Origin: Pseudomonas sp. P818
Lineage (GTDB): Bacteria > Pseudomonadota > Gammaproteobacteria > Pseudomonadales > Pseudomonadaceae
DNA: 64,000 nt
NCBI RefSeq assembly: GCF_000418555.1
Contig: NZ_ATKM01000005.1
Span: 682,001 to 746,000 of the forward strand
Reading direction: 5' to 3'
Shown: positions 1 through 9,926 of the stretch, in pieces
Position numbering within the stretch: position 1 is the first letter of the stretch
Layout: the number at the start of each line of letters is the position of its first letter
Notes under the pieces: generated by a model
What the model was told of the DNA's origin: nothing
Database searches by the model: none
What the model saw: only the letters and a program-made list of their open reading frames with translations
Position numbers and translations under genes: made by a program

Positions 1-153
1 GTGCTCTTTTATTCGTTCAAAGCCGGCAGTTTAGCCAAGCCGAGGGCATCGGCACAGTATCCCGATAGTAGCCTGTGAGCTGTTTCCGGGCTATGTGCCT
101 CGCCCCGCTGGCGCACCCTCTGGAAGGAAGCGGCTGCGCAACGGCCGGGCATG
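1..153. other. Window edge, intergenic
   Basis: No gene is supported here. A plus-strand frame is open from base 1 to a TGA at 76-78, which could be the tail of an upstream gene, but 25 codons are too few to judge. In P. aeruginosa pilS lies beside bamD, so a promoter reading leftward is also possible. That neighbour is recalled, not seen. Confidence 0.3.
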
Positions 154-178
154 AAAAAGGGAGGCCGTGGCCTCCCTT
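154..178 (-). terminator. Rho-independent terminator of bamD
   Basis: A 10-bp perfect stem (AAGGGAGGCC with its complement) and a 2-nt loop is followed, reading leftward, by a run of T. It sits 17 bp after the bamD stop codon. Confidence 0.85.
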
Positions 179-194
179 CTCATTGACGCATCGA

Positions 195-1187
195 TCAGTC
201 GAACAGACCGAAGGTCAGGTAACTCCAGATCGAGCGCTTCTTCGCGGTTTCGCCGGTCTTGGCGTCCTGCTGCAGTTCGCGCGGAATCTGCTGCTCGGCT
301 TCCTCGTACTGACGAACCACGTCCTGGCTGGCGCGGGTTTCGCCCGGCGGCAGCGGCGTGTCGGTTTCGATCAGACCCAGGGTGGCCTTGGCCAGCCAGG
401 AACGATTGTCGGCTTCTTCTTCGCGCGGGACGAACTGGCCGTTCTCCAGGCTCGGGTGATCGGGGTAGTTGAGTTTCAGGGTTTCCAGGCTGGTGGCCGC
501 CAGATCGTCCATGGACAGACGCTGATAGGCCTCGGTCATGATTGCCAGGCCGTCACCGACCGACGGGGTTTCCTGGAAGTTTTCCACCACGTAGCGGCCA
601 CGGTTGGCGGCGGCGACGTAGGCCTGGCGGGTCAGGTAATAGTGGCCGACGTGCACTTCATAGGCGGCCAGCAGGTTGCGCAGGTAGATCATGCGCTGCT
701 TGGCGTCCGGCGCGTAGCGGCTGTTCGGGTAGCGGCTGGTGAGCTGGGCGAACTCGTTGTAGGAGTCGCGCGCGGCGCCCGGGTCACGCTTGGTCATGTC
801 CAGCGGCAGGAAGCGCGCCAGCAGGCCGCGATCCTGATCGAACGAGGCCAGGCCCTTGAGGTAGTAGGCGTAGTCGACATTGGCATGCTGCGGATGCAGG
901 CGGATGAAACGCTCGGCGGAGGACTTGGCCGCTTCCGGTTCGGCGTTCTTGTAGTAGGCGTAGATCAGTTCCAGCTGCGCCTGCTCGGCATAGCGACCAA
1001 ACGGATAGCGCGACTCCAGCGCCTTTAGTTTGGCGATGGCCTGGGTGTAGCTGCGGTTGTCCAGGTCGGCCTGGGCCTGCTGGTACAGCTCCACCTCGCT
1101 GAGGTTTTCATCGACCTCCGGCTGCTTGGAGGAGCAGGCGGCGGTAAGGGCGAGGATGGCGATCAGCAGCAGGTGTTTCACTTGCAT
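195..1187 (-). CDS. bamD: Outer membrane assembly lipoprotein BamD
   Basis: Essential lipoprotein of the BAM complex, which folds beta-barrel proteins into the outer membrane. The 330-residue product starts with a lipoprotein signal; the lipobox ends at Cys18 (TAAC). TPR-type helical repeats follow through about residue 250. The acidic, polar C-terminal tail makes it longer than the roughly 245-residue E. coli protein, as is usual for Pseudomonas (older name ComL). It is divergent from rluD, the arrangement known in P. aeruginosa. A terminator follows directly, so it is probably monocistronic. Confidence 0.96.
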   Translation of the reverse strand: MQVKHLLLIAILALTAACSSKQPEVDENLSEVELYQQAQADLDNRSYTQAIAKLKALESRYPFGRYAEQAQLELIYAYYKNAEPEAAKSSAERFIRLHPQHANVDYAYYLKGLASFDQDRGLLARFLPLDMTKRDPGAARDSYNEFAQLTSRYPNSRYAPDAKQRMIYLRNLLAAYEVHVGHYYLTRQAYVAAANRGRYVVENFQETPSVGDGLAIMTEAYQRLSMDDLAATSLETLKLNYPDHPSLENGQFVPREEEADNRSWLAKATLGLIETDTPLPPGETRASQDVVRQYEEAEQQIPRELQQDAKTGETAKKRSIWSYLTFGLFD

Positions 1188-1202
1188 GGCGGCTTGCGTC
1201 CC

Positions 1203-1233
1203 TGTGACGGCCGCGCGGCCGTCCTGTTATGAT
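1203..1233 (+). promoter_or_regulatory. Candidate rluD promoter with a 16-bp palindrome
   Basis: TATGAT at 1228-1233 resembles a sigma70 -10 box, with GTGACG 18 bp upstream as a weak -35. A perfect 16-bp palindrome (ACGGCCGC and its complement, 1207-1222) fills most of the spacer. It lies in the bamD/rluD divergent region, so it could be an operator for either gene. Assignment is by eye only. Confidence 0.35.
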
Positions 1234-1325
1234 GAGTGCCCCCGGAAACCCCTGGGGCAAAGACGCCGTATTTAACCACAAGCCCGTCGCCGAAACCAAA
1301 GGCCTGGCTCCCGCCATTGTCGAAC

Positions 1326-2300
1326 ATGACCTCTATAAATAAGCAGCTGATCCAACTTCAAGCCATTGTCCCCTTCGAACAGGGCGGTCAACGCCTCGAC
1401 CAGGTGGCTGCGCAGCTGTTTGGCGAGTACTCCCGTTCGCGTCTTTCCACCTGGATCAAGGAAGGTCGGCTGACCGTCGATGGTGCCGTGGCGCGCCCGC
1501 GTGACACCGTGCATGCCGGCTCGACCCTGGTACTGGATGCCGAGCAGGAAGCGCAGGGCGAGTGGGTGGCGCAGGACATCGAGCTGAATATCGTCTATGA
1601 AGACGAACACCTGCTGGTGATCGACAAACCCGCAGGCCTGGTGGTGCACCCGGCTGCCGGGCACGCCGACGGCACGCTGCTCAACGCGCTGCTGCACCAT
1701 GTGCCGGACATCATCAATGTGCCGCGCGCCGGCATCGTCCATCGGCTGGACAAGGACACCACTGGCCTGATGGTGGTGGCCAAGACCCTGCAGGCGCAGA
1801 CCAATCTGGTCGAGCAGCTGCAGAAACGCACTGTCAGCCGTATCTATGAATGCATCTGCATCGGCGTGATCACCGCCGGCGGCACCATCGATGCGCCGAT
1901 TGGCCGCAGCTCCAGCCAGCGTCAGCGCATGGCCGTGACCGATGGCGGCAAGCCGGCGATCAGTCACTACCGCGTGCTCGAGCGCTACCGCTCGCACACC
2001 CATGTGCGGGTCAAGCTGGAAACCGGGCGTACCCACCAGATTCGCGTGCATATGAGCCACGTTGGTTATCCGCTGGTGGGCGATCCCGTCTACGCCGGTC
2101 GTTTCCGTATTCCGCCGGCCGCCAGCCAGAGCCTGGTGCAGAGTCTCAAGGAGTTTCCGCGCCAGGCCCTGCATGCGCGCTTCCTCGAGCTGGACCACCC
2201 GGCTACCGGCAAGCGTATGAAGTGGGAGTCAGCGCTGCCGGATGATCTGGTGTGGCTGCTGACCCTCCTGCGCCAGGATCGCGAGGCCTTCGTCGGGTGA
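1326..2300 (+). CDS. rluD: 23S rRNA pseudouridine(1911/1915/1917) synthase RluD
   Basis: Makes the helix-69 pseudouridines of 23S rRNA, needed for late 50S assembly and normal termination. The 324-residue protein has an N-terminal S4-like RNA-binding domain (about residues 20-75). The RluA-family catalytic domain carries HRLDKDTTG at 139-147, with Asp142 as nucleophile. An upstream in-frame start would add 30 residues, but the ATG used here gives the normal family length. The stop overlaps the GTG start of pgeF, so the two are translationally coupled. Confidence 0.95.
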   Translation: MTSINKQLIQLQAIVPFEQGGQRLDQVAAQLFGEYSRSRLSTWIKEGRLTVDGAVARPRDTVHAGSTLVLDAEQEAQGEWVAQDIELNIVYEDEHLLVIDKPAGLVVHPAAGHADGTLLNALLHHVPDIINVPRAGIVHRLDKDTTGLMVVAKTLQAQTNLVEQLQKRTVSRIYECICIGVITAGGTIDAPIGRSSSQRQRMAVTDGGKPAISHYRVLERYRSHTHVRVKLETGRTHQIRVHMSHVGYPLVGDPVYAGRFRIPPAASQSLVQSLKEFPRQALHARFLELDHPATGKRMKWESALPDDLVWLLTLLRQDREAFVG

Positions 2301-3028
2301 CTGCCCACGACTGGCTGACGCCCGACTGGCCCGCGCCGGCCAACGTGCGCGCCTGCGTCACCACCCGTAGCGGCGGTGTCAGCGTCGCGCCGTTCGATAC
2401 CTTCAACCTCGGCGATCATGTCGATGACGATCCGGCTGCGGTGGCGAGCAATCGCGCCCATCTGGTCGATATGCTCGGTTGCCAGCCAGCCTGGTTACGC
2501 CAGGTGCACGGCATATTAGTGGCCGAGGCTGATCCGGCGGTGGTCATCGAGGCCGATGGCAACTGGACGGCCACGCCCGGCATCGCCTGCACGGCGATGA
2601 CTGCTGACTGCCTGCCAGCGCTGTTCTGCGACCGCGCCGGTACCCGCGTGGCGGCGGCCCATGCCGGCTGGCGCGGGTTGGCTGGCGGCGTGCTGGAGTC
2701 GACCGTCAAGGTGCTGAACGTGGCGCCGCAGGAGTTGCTGGTGTGGCTCGGCCCGGCCATCGGCCCCTCAGCCTTTGAAGTCGGTGCAGAAGTGCGTGAG
2801 GCCTTCGTGCAGCAGCATGCCGAGGCTGCCAGCGCGTTCGTCCCCAGCGTCAACGCAGGCAAGTTCATGGCCGATATCTACCATCTGGCGCGCATTCGTC
2901 TGGCCGCCATCGGCGTCACCGCGGTCAGCGGTGGCGGGTTCTGTACCCACTCCGATCCGCGTTTCTATTCCTATCGCCGTAGTACCCGTACCGGGCGCTT
3001 CGCTTCGCTGATCTGGCTGCAGTCCTGA
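2297..3028 (+). CDS. pgeF: Peptidoglycan editing factor PgeF (YfiH/laccase-domain)
   Basis: Cytoplasmic zinc enzyme of the YfiH/DUF152 family. It removes wrongly incorporated L-Ser from UDP-MurNAc precursors, and homologues act as purine nucleoside phosphorylases. The GTG start overlaps the rluD stop (GTGA) and gives 243 residues, the same length as E. coli YfiH. The metal-binding His71 (QVHG), Cys105 (TADCLP) and His122 (AHAGWRG) are all present. It forms an operon with rluD, as in P. aeruginosa. Confidence 0.92.
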   Translation: MTAHDWLTPDWPAPANVRACVTTRSGGVSVAPFDTFNLGDHVDDDPAAVASNRAHLVDMLGCQPAWLRQVHGILVAEADPAVVIEADGNWTATPGIACTAMTADCLPALFCDRAGTRVAAAHAGWRGLAGGVLESTVKVLNVAPQELLVWLGPAIGPSAFEVGAEVREAFVQQHAEAASAFVPSVNAGKFMADIYHLARIRLAAIGVTAVSGGGFCTHSDPRFYSYRRSTRTGRFASLIWLQS

Positions 3029-3072
3029 GCCGCGTCCGCCTCGGGTATCACGCCTGATTGAGCTGGCGCTGT

Positions 3073-3195
3073 GGTGGATGTAAAAAGCGACATCCACCCT
3101 ACTTGCTGCCAGATCGGCCCGAGCGAGCTGTGTAGCGGCTTTAGCCGCGATGCGTTTCGCGGCTAAAGCGGAATGCCGCCCAGCCGCTCCTACAG
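3073..3195. repeat. REP-like palindromes downstream of pgeF
   Basis: Two structures: a 9-bp hairpin at 3073-3081/3090-3098 (GGTGGATGT), and a REP pair at about 3131-3195 built on GCGGCTTTAGCCGCGA with its inverted partner, ending in AGCCGCTCCTACA. The same motif recurs near 8585, 17005, 31575 and 47250-47330. The rest of 3029-3334 holds no gene. Confidence 0.8.
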
Positions 3196-3311
3196 ATTTG
3201 AGTGGATCACGCCCCGTCGATGACCGTGTATCCGGCTCGGAAGGTCTGCCCATCCAAGTGCACTGTTCTAGCCCTTAATCACCGTCATCAATAGTGCTGT
3301 GCCGAGCGAGA

Positions 3312-3321
3312 CGACCGGTCA
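3312..3321. promoter_or_regulatory. Candidate NemR-type operator
   Basis: A perfect GACCGGTC palindrome (3313-3320), nearly symmetrical further out, lies 14 bp before the nemR-like start. E. coli NemR recognises a palindrome with GACC/GGTC half sites, so autoregulation here is plausible. Confidence 0.45.
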
Positions 3322-3334
3322 TATGCTCGGTGTC

Positions 3335-3925
3335 ATGAACAGCATTCGACTCGACAAGCGCGACCTGATCCTCAGCAAGGGCTCGGCGGTGATGACCCGG
3401 CGCGGTTATCACGGCACCGGCGTGCTGGAGATCGTCCAGGCGGCCGGGATTCCCAAGGGCAGCTTCTATCACTACTTCGCCAGCAAGGAAGACTTCGCCC
3501 TGCAGGCACTGGCCTTCATCTATCGGCCCCGTCTGGCGCGCTATGCCCAGGCGCTGAGCGATCCGGCGTTGAGCCCGCGTGCACGCATCCTCGCCTACTA
3601 CCGCGACCTGCTGGCGCACTTCGCCCGCCAGGAGACGCCGCAGTACCACTGCTTCATTGGCAGTCTGAGTTTCGAGATGAGCGAGATGCTGCCGGCGATC
3701 GGCGCCGAGGTCGCGGCCATCCAGCAGGCCTCGGTGGATATCCTGCGCGGCTGCCTGGAGCAGGCGCAGGCCGCTGGCGAACTGCCGGCCGACGAGGACT
3801 GCGGCAACCTCGCCACCTTCATCAGCGACGCCTGGCAGGGCGTGCTCGCCCGTCTCAAGGTGGGCCGCAACCTGCAGCCGCTGGAAGCTTTCGTCACCCG
3901 CCTGGAGCGCTTGCTGCAGGCCTGA
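3335..3925 (+). CDS. nemR: TetR-family redox/electrophile repressor, NemR-like
   Basis: A 196-residue TetR-family DNA-binding repressor. The HTH spans about residues 29-48 and ends in the typical KGSFYHYFASKE. Cys106 and Lys175 fall at the same numbers as the sensing Cys106 and partner Lys175 of E. coli NemR, which senses reactive chlorine species and electrophiles. Upstream in-frame starts exist, but this ATG gives the family length and leaves a palindromic operator just before it. The Old Yellow Enzyme gene follows after 24 bp, matching the nemR-nemA arrangement. Cys140 and Cys156 are additional thiols. Confidence 0.82.
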   Translation: MNSIRLDKRDLILSKGSAVMTRRGYHGTGVLEIVQAAGIPKGSFYHYFASKEDFALQALAFIYRPRLARYAQALSDPALSPRARILAYYRDLLAHFARQETPQYHCFIGSLSFEMSEMLPAIGAEVAAIQQASVDILRGCLEQAQAAGELPADEDCGNLATFISDAWQGVLARLKVGRNLQPLEAFVTRLERLLQA

Positions 3926-3949
3926 TTACCCTTCAAACCCAGAGGAAAG

Positions 3950-5062
3950 ATGATGAGCGCTCCCGTTCAAGCCCTGTTCGCCCCGTTCCGTCTCGGTAAC
4001 CTGGAGCTGCCGACCCGTGTGGTCATGGCGCCGATGACCCGTTCCTTCTCGCCCGGCGGCGTGCCCAATGCCAAGGTCGTCGAGTACTACCGTCGTCGCG
4101 CGGCTGCGGGCGTTGGCCTGATCGTCACCGAAGGCACCACGGTGGGCCACAAGGCCGCCAACGGCTACCCGAACGTGCCGCGTTTCTACGGCGAAGACGC
4201 CCTGGCTGGCTGGAAGCAGGTGGTCGACGCTGTGCACGCCGAAGGCGGCAAGATCGTCCCGCAGCTCTGGCACGTCGGTAACGTGCGTCGCCTGGGCACC
4301 GAGCCGGACGCCAGCGTGCCCGGCTATGGCCCGATGGAGAAGATCAAGGACGGCGAAGTGGTGGTGCATGGCATGACCCAGGCCGACATCGACGAGGTGA
4401 TCGCCGCCTTCGCCCAGGCCGCGCGCGATGCCAAGGCCATCGGTATGGACGGCGTGGAGATTCACGGCGCCCACGGCTACCTGATCGACCAGTTCTTCTG
4501 GGAAGGCAGCAACCAGCGCTCCGACCAGTACGGTGGCGACCTGGCGGCGCGTTCGCGTTTCGCCATCGAGCTGATCCAGGCTGTGCGTGCGGCGGTGGGG
4601 CCGGACTTCCCGATCATCCTGCGTTACTCGCAGTGGAAGCAGCAGGACTACAGCGCGCGTCTGGTGCAGACCCCGGAGCAGCTGGAGGCCTTCCTCAAGC
4701 CGCTGTCCGAGGCCGGCGTGGATATCTTCCATTGCTCCACCCGCCGCTTCTGGGAGCCGGAGTTTGAAGGCAGCGACCTCAATCTGGCCGGCTGGACGCG
4801 CAAGCTCACCGGCAAACCGACCATCACCGTCGGCAGCGTCGGCCTGGATGGCGAGTTCCTGCAATTCATGGTCAAGACCGACAAGGTGGCAGCGCCGGCC
4901 AGCATCGAGAACCTGCTCGAGCGCCTGAACAAGGAGGAGTTCGACCTGGTCGCCGTAGGTCGTGCGCTACTGGTCGACCCGGACTGGGCGCTGAAAGTAC
5001 GTGAAGGCCGCGAGCAGGACATTCTGCCGTTCAGCCGCGATGCGCTGACGTCGCTGGTCTGA
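3950..5062 (+). CDS. NADH:flavin oxidoreductase (Old Yellow Enzyme family)
   Basis: FMN-dependent ene-reductase of about 370 residues, a TIM barrel. It probably reduces electrophilic alkenes such as N-ethylmaleimide, or nitro compounds, using NAD(P)H. Family marks are APMTRS near the N-terminus, the substrate-binding HGAHGY motif, and SNQRSDQYGG. Two adjacent ATGs (3950 and 3953) follow AGAGGAAAG; either could be used. It is co-transcribed with the nemR-like regulator. It may play the NemA role, although the sequence also resembles proteins labelled 12-oxophytodienoate reductase, so I leave the symbol blank. Confidence 0.85.
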   Translation: MMSAPVQALFAPFRLGNLELPTRVVMAPMTRSFSPGGVPNAKVVEYYRRRAAAGVGLIVTEGTTVGHKAANGYPNVPRFYGEDALAGWKQVVDAVHAEGGKIVPQLWHVGNVRRLGTEPDASVPGYGPMEKIKDGEVVVHGMTQADIDEVIAAFAQAARDAKAIGMDGVEIHGAHGYLIDQFFWEGSNQRSDQYGGDLAARSRFAIELIQAVRAAVGPDFPIILRYSQWKQQDYSARLVQTPEQLEAFLKPLSEAGVDIFHCSTRRFWEPEFEGSDLNLAGWTRKLTGKPTITVGSVGLDGEFLQFMVKTDKVAAPASIENLLERLNKEEFDLVAVGRALLVDPDWALKVREGREQDILPFSRDALTSLV

Positions 5063-5104
5063 GTCAGACGTTGCCGGGCGTCGCGAGCCGACGCCCCGTT
5101 TTCC

Positions 5105-5129
5105 AGCCCCGGCACATCGGGGCTTTTTT
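5105..5129 (+). terminator. Rho-independent terminator after the OYE gene
   Basis: A 6-bp stem AGCCCC/GGGGCT with an 8-nt loop is followed by six T residues, 43 bp after the stop codon. Confidence 0.8.
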
Positions 5130-5158
5130 GTGCCTGCCTGTTTTGAGCGGGGGCTGGC

Positions 5159-5210
5159 GTAGGGCGGGTGAAACCCGCCGACCATCAATGGCGGGTTTCA
5201 CCCGCCCTAC
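5159..5210. repeat. 21-bp perfect inverted repeat overlapping a gene end
   Basis: Perfect 21-bp arms (5159-5179 and 5190-5210, core GGCGGGTTTCACCCGCC) with a 10-nt spacer. The right arm encodes the last residues of the glycosyltransferase, and the stop codon lies in the loop. Such GGGTGAAACCCGCC palindromes are common intergenic repeats in Pseudomonas. It may terminate convergent transcription. Confidence 0.85.
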
Positions 5211-6381
5211 CGGCAAGCTCTGCTTCGACGCTAACCTGAGGCAGCATGGCGCCGCGCAGATGCTGCTCGAACTGCGCGACGATACCGTCCCAGCTCAGGT
5301 GGCTGGCATGGCGGCGGGCATTGAGGCGGATGCGTCGCAACACCTCTGCATCCTCCAGCAGTTCACAGGCTGCTTCGCAGAAACCTGTTTCGTCTCCCGG
5401 GCGCGCGAGCATGCCGTTGTGGCCGTGATGGATATGCTGGGCTGCTGCAGCCTGGTCGAAGGCCACCACGCCGAGGCTCGATGCCAGAGCCTCCAGCACC
5501 ACGTTGCCGAAGGTTTCCGACAGGCTGGGAAACAGAAACAGATCACCTGACGCATAGTGCTCGGCCAGCGCTTCGCCGCGCTGCAGACCGCAGAACAGCG
5601 CCTCGGGTAATTGCGCCTGCAGATTGCTACGTAATGGCCCGTCGCCGACCAGAATCAGGCGCATGCGCCGTTGTGGCTGCGCCCGCTGCAAGGCATGGAA
5701 TGCCTTGACCAGCAGGCCGAGGTTCTTCTCTGCCGCCAGGCGGCCGACATGCACAACCGCGAGATCGTCTGCCCCAAGGCCCCAACTTTCGCGAAGAACT
5801 TCGCTGCGTCTACGCGGGTGGAACAGCTGGCTGTCGACGCCGCGGGCGAGCAGCGCCAGGCGTTCGAAGTCACGGCGTTGCAGCTCCACCTGCTGGCCGA
5901 TGCTTGGCACCAGGGTCAGCTGCGTACGGTTGTGGAACCAGCGCAGGTAATTGGTCATCGCCCGCGTCAGCAGACCGAAGCCATAGTGGCCGGTGTACTG
6001 CTGGAAGTTGGTGTGAAAACCGCTGACCACCGGGATTGCCAGGCGCCTGGCGGCGCGCAGGGCAGAGAGCCCCAGCGGACCTTCGGTGGCGATATAGAGC
6101 ACGTCGGGGCGTTGTCTTTTCCAACGCCTGAGCAGCTTGTGCAGTGACGACTGTCCCCACTGCAGGCCGGGGTAACCCGGCAGTGGCCAGCCGCGGGTGA
6201 GCAGCAGGTCGCTTTCGCTGGCGGCTTGCTGATCGGCCTCCTGGCGCGGGCGTATCAGCTGCACGCGATGACCGCGCCCACGCAAGCCCTCGACCAGGCG
6301 GCCGAGGGTATTGGCCACGCCGTTGATTTCCGGGGGGAAGGTTTCGCTGATCAGGGCGACATGCAGAGACGGTGCGTTCAT
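5185..6381 (-). CDS. GT4-family glycosyltransferase
   Basis: A 398-residue GT-B glycosyltransferase, probably transferring a hexose (alpha-mannosyl/glucosyl type) to a lipid or saccharide acceptor at the inner membrane face. The N-terminal acceptor domain starts ISETFPPEINGVANT. The donor domain has HVGRLAAEKN and the E-x7-E motif in SETFGNVVLEA. I start at the ATG before NAPSLHV; an upstream start adds 33 unlike residues. The C-terminus (GRAGETRH) is encoded by an inverted repeat. P. aeruginosa also has a glycosyltransferase gene near cysZ and trxB (recalled). Acceptor unknown. Confidence 0.85.
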   Translation of the reverse strand: MNAPSLHVALISETFPPEINGVANTLGRLVEGLRGRGHRVQLIRPRQEADQQAASESDLLLTRGWPLPGYPGLQWGQSSLHKLLRRWKRQRPDVLYIATEGPLGLSALRAARRLAIPVVSGFHTNFQQYTGHYGFGLLTRAMTNYLRWFHNRTQLTLVPSIGQQVELQRRDFERLALLARGVDSQLFHPRRRSEVLRESWGLGADDLAVVHVGRLAAEKNLGLLVKAFHALQRAQPQRRMRLILVGDGPLRSNLQAQLPEALFCGLQRGEALAEHYASGDLFLFPSLSETFGNVVLEALASSLGVVAFDQAAAAQHIHHGHNGMLARPGDETGFCEAACELLEDAEVLRRIRLNARRHASHLSWDGIVAQFEQHLRGAMLPQVSVEAELAGRAGETRH

Positions 6382-6445
6382 GTACGCAGTCTCTGCCCGT
6401 GCGATGTAATGACTGTGACGACTGCGTTGCGCTTTTGTGACGTCG

Positions 6446-7177
6446 CTAGCCCCGCTCGCGCACCCAGAACAGCGTGGCACCGGCCACCGCGGCCGGCATC
6501 ATCAGGATGTTGAGCCCCGGTACCAGCAGCGCGGCGTAGGTGATGCCGCCGAAACTCAGGCTCTGCCAGCGCTTCTCGCGCAGCCAGGCGAGCATGTCCT
6601 GCCAGCTCATCTTGTTGTTGTCGGCCGGGTAGTCGATGTACTGCACGGCCATCATCCATACGCCGAACAGCAGCCACAGCGGCGCGGCGACCAGGTTCAC
6701 CACCGGGATAAAGCTAAGGATCAGCAGACCGATGGCGCGCGGCAGGAAGTAACCCAGCTTGCGTAACTCGCGGCCCATGGTGCGCGGCACCATGGCCGCC
6801 AGTTCGGCCCAGCTGAACGGCGGGAAGTGGTCCTCGCCGCGTGCGACCACCTCGACCTTTTCCGCAAGAAAGCCGTTGAACGGCGCGGCGATGATGTTGG
6901 CCAGCAGGGTGAAAGTGAAGAACACCATCAGCAGTACCAGTACCACGAACAGCGGCCAGAGGATGTACTGCAGAAAGCTCAGCCAGCTCGGCAAGGTGGG
7001 CATGAAGGTATCGACCCAGCCGCTGAACTGCTGCACGGCGAAGCTGATCATGGTGACGAACAGGATCAGATTGACCGCCAGCGGTAGCAGTACGAACAGA
7101 CGCAGGCCGGGGCTGAGCACCAGCTTCAGGCCTTCGCGCAGGTACTGCGGGCCGGACAGAACGGGGGCGGCGGGCAT
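6446..7177 (-). CDS. cysZ: Sulfate transporter CysZ
   Basis: Inner membrane protein of the CysZ/EI24 family, which mediates high-affinity sulfate uptake for cysteine synthesis. It has 243 residues with four or more hydrophobic segments, close to E. coli CysZ (253). The start follows a good AGGAG located 5-6 bp upstream; an in-frame extension further upstream overlaps non-coding DNA and was not used. Transcribed toward the glycosyltransferase with a 64-bp gap. Confidence 0.9.
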   Translation of the reverse strand: MPAAPVLSGPQYLREGLKLVLSPGLRLFVLLPLAVNLILFVTMISFAVQQFSGWVDTFMPTLPSWLSFLQYILWPLFVVLVLLMVFFTFTLLANIIAAPFNGFLAEKVEVVARGEDHFPPFSWAELAAMVPRTMGRELRKLGYFLPRAIGLLILSFIPVVNLVAAPLWLLFGVWMMAVQYIDYPADNNKMSWQDMLAWLREKRWQSLSFGGITYAALLVPGLNILMMPAAVAGATLFWVRERG

Positions 7178-7355
7178 ACGGATCTCCTGAGGCGGTTGAT
7201 GCGCGCGACCATACCGACTTCGCCGGCGCAGCGAAAGTTCAGCCACCGGGTACGCTTCGTCTTGGCAGCAATAGGCGGATTCTATGCGCCGAATTGGCAA
7301 TGGATATTTCCGCTTCGCCAGCGGCCCCGATAGCCTTGCGCCCAGTTTCCTTTTA

Positions 7356-8569
<1,214 letters not shown>

Positions 8570-8582
8570 GTTCGATTTGGAC

Positions 8583-8646
8583 TGTAGGAGCGGCTTGAGC
8601 CGCGAAAGCGCGGATAAACCTCCCCCGGATTTCATCCGGGCTACGC
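8583..8646. repeat. REP-like repeats after trxB
   Basis: TGTAGGAGCGGCTTGAGCCGCGA, of the GTAGGAGCGGC family, is followed by CCCCGGATTTCATCCGGGCTACG of the GTAGCCCGGAT family. The rest of 8570-8741 shows no gene. Confidence 0.75.
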
Positions 8647-8741
8647 TGCAGCGGGGGCTTGGGAAGGGGTTTCCCAGTCTCGGCCAGCCGTAGCCGCGGC
8701 TTCTAAAGCTCGCCGCTAAAGTGCCTCCCACTATCGCTGAC

Positions 8742-9902
8742 TCAATCCGGCCAATGCCAGGGCGGCTCGTCCAGCATGCCCTGGCCGCGAATGCAGGTCT
8801 GGCCGAGCTGTTTGTCCAGTTCCAGGGTGTTGCATAGCGGACTTTCCTTGAGCGTGGCGATCAGTCGGCTGGCGTGGGACACCACCCATACCTGGGTCTG
8901 TTTCGAGGCAGCGATGATCAGGCGTCCGAGTGCCGGCAGCAGATCCGGGTGCAGGCTGGTTTCCGGTTCGTTGAGCACCATCAGTGACGGAGGCCGAGGG
9001 GTGAGCAGGGCGGCTACCAGCAGCAGGTAGCGCAGGGTGCCGTCGGACAGCTCGGCAGCGCTCAAGGGGCGCAGCAGACCTTCCTGACGCAGTTCGACGG
9101 CGAAGCGCCCGCCGGCCTGGAAATCAATATGCAGGCGGCTGCCGGGAAATGCGTCGTCGATGGCAGCGTTCAGGGCGTCGCGGTCGCCGATCTCTCGGAT
9201 GGTTTGCAGTGCTGCGGCCAGGTCGCGGCCGTCGTGGTGCAGCACCGGCGTGCGCGTGCCCAGCTGCGGCTGGCGTGCCGGCGCTTCGGCATCGCTGCGA
9301 AAGTGATCGTAGAAGCGCCAGCGGCGGATGGTTTCGCGTAGCTGGAACACCTCCGGGCAGTTCGGATCGTTGCCGATCTGGTCGAACAGGCTGTCGTAAT
9401 TCGGCACGTGCTGGGCCAGTACCTGCCAACTGCGCCCTTCGCGCAGGCGCACCAGCGGCCCGCTGCGGTCCACCAGCAGCGAGGCCGGGCGATAGCTGGC
9501 GCCGGCCCAGATGCATTCGCGCTTGATCTCCGGGTCGAGGGAAAAGGCCGAGTTGCTCGGCTCGGGCAGGCCGAGTGCGATGGCATAGCCGAAATCCTCA
9601 CCGGCAAAACCGAGGCGCAGACGCATGACGTTCTGCCGCGGGCTGCCTTGTACAGGCACTTCACCCTTGAGCATGCGCCGGGAAATCTTCTCCGGCCCGG
9701 CCCAGAAACTCGATTCCAGCCCACCTTCGCGAGCCAGCGCGTTGACCACGCCGCCCTGGGCGGTTTCCGCCAGCAGGCGCAGGGCGCGGTAGAGATTGGA
9801 CTTGCCGCTGCCGTTGGCGCCAGTGATCAGGTTGAGCCGGCCCAGCGGCAGGATCAGGCTGTTGATAGAGCGGTAATTGGCAACGGCGAGGGTATGCAGC
9901 AC
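8742..9902 (-). CDS. AAA-family ATPase (RecF/OLD-like), function unknown
   Basis: A 386-residue ABC-type ATPase, alone without a nuclease domain. The Walker A is GANGSGKS at 28-35. A signature-like LSDGTLRYL and a Walker B region with NEPETSLHPD lie in the C-terminal half, followed by a VVSHASR switch. Normal high-GC codon use suggests a resident chromosomal gene. The neighbours do not reveal its role. The family includes DNA-repair and defence ATPases, but no partner is encoded beside it. Confidence 0.8.
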   Translation of the reverse strand: MLHTLAVANYRSINSLILPLGRLNLITGANGSGKSNLYRALRLLAETAQGGVVNALAREGGLESSFWAGPEKISRRMLKGEVPVQGSPRQNVMRLRLGFAGEDFGYAIALGLPEPSNSAFSLDPEIKRECIWAGASYRPASLLVDRSGPLVRLREGRSWQVLAQHVPNYDSLFDQIGNDPNCPEVFQLRETIRRWRFYDHFRSDAEAPARQPQLGTRTPVLHHDGRDLAAALQTIREIGDRDALNAAIDDAFPGSRLHIDFQAGGRFAVELRQEGLLRPLSAAELSDGTLRYLLLVAALLTPRPPSLMVLNEPETSLHPDLLPALGRLIIAASKQTQVWVVSHASRLIATLKESPLCNTLELDKQLGQTCIRGQGMLDEPPWHWPD

Positions 9903-9926
9903 GGCGAAGTCATCCTGACGAAAAGA

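Noticed and set aside
8742..9902. Defence system around the lone AAA ATPase
   Set aside because: No nuclease or other partner adjoins it, and its composition matches the backbone.
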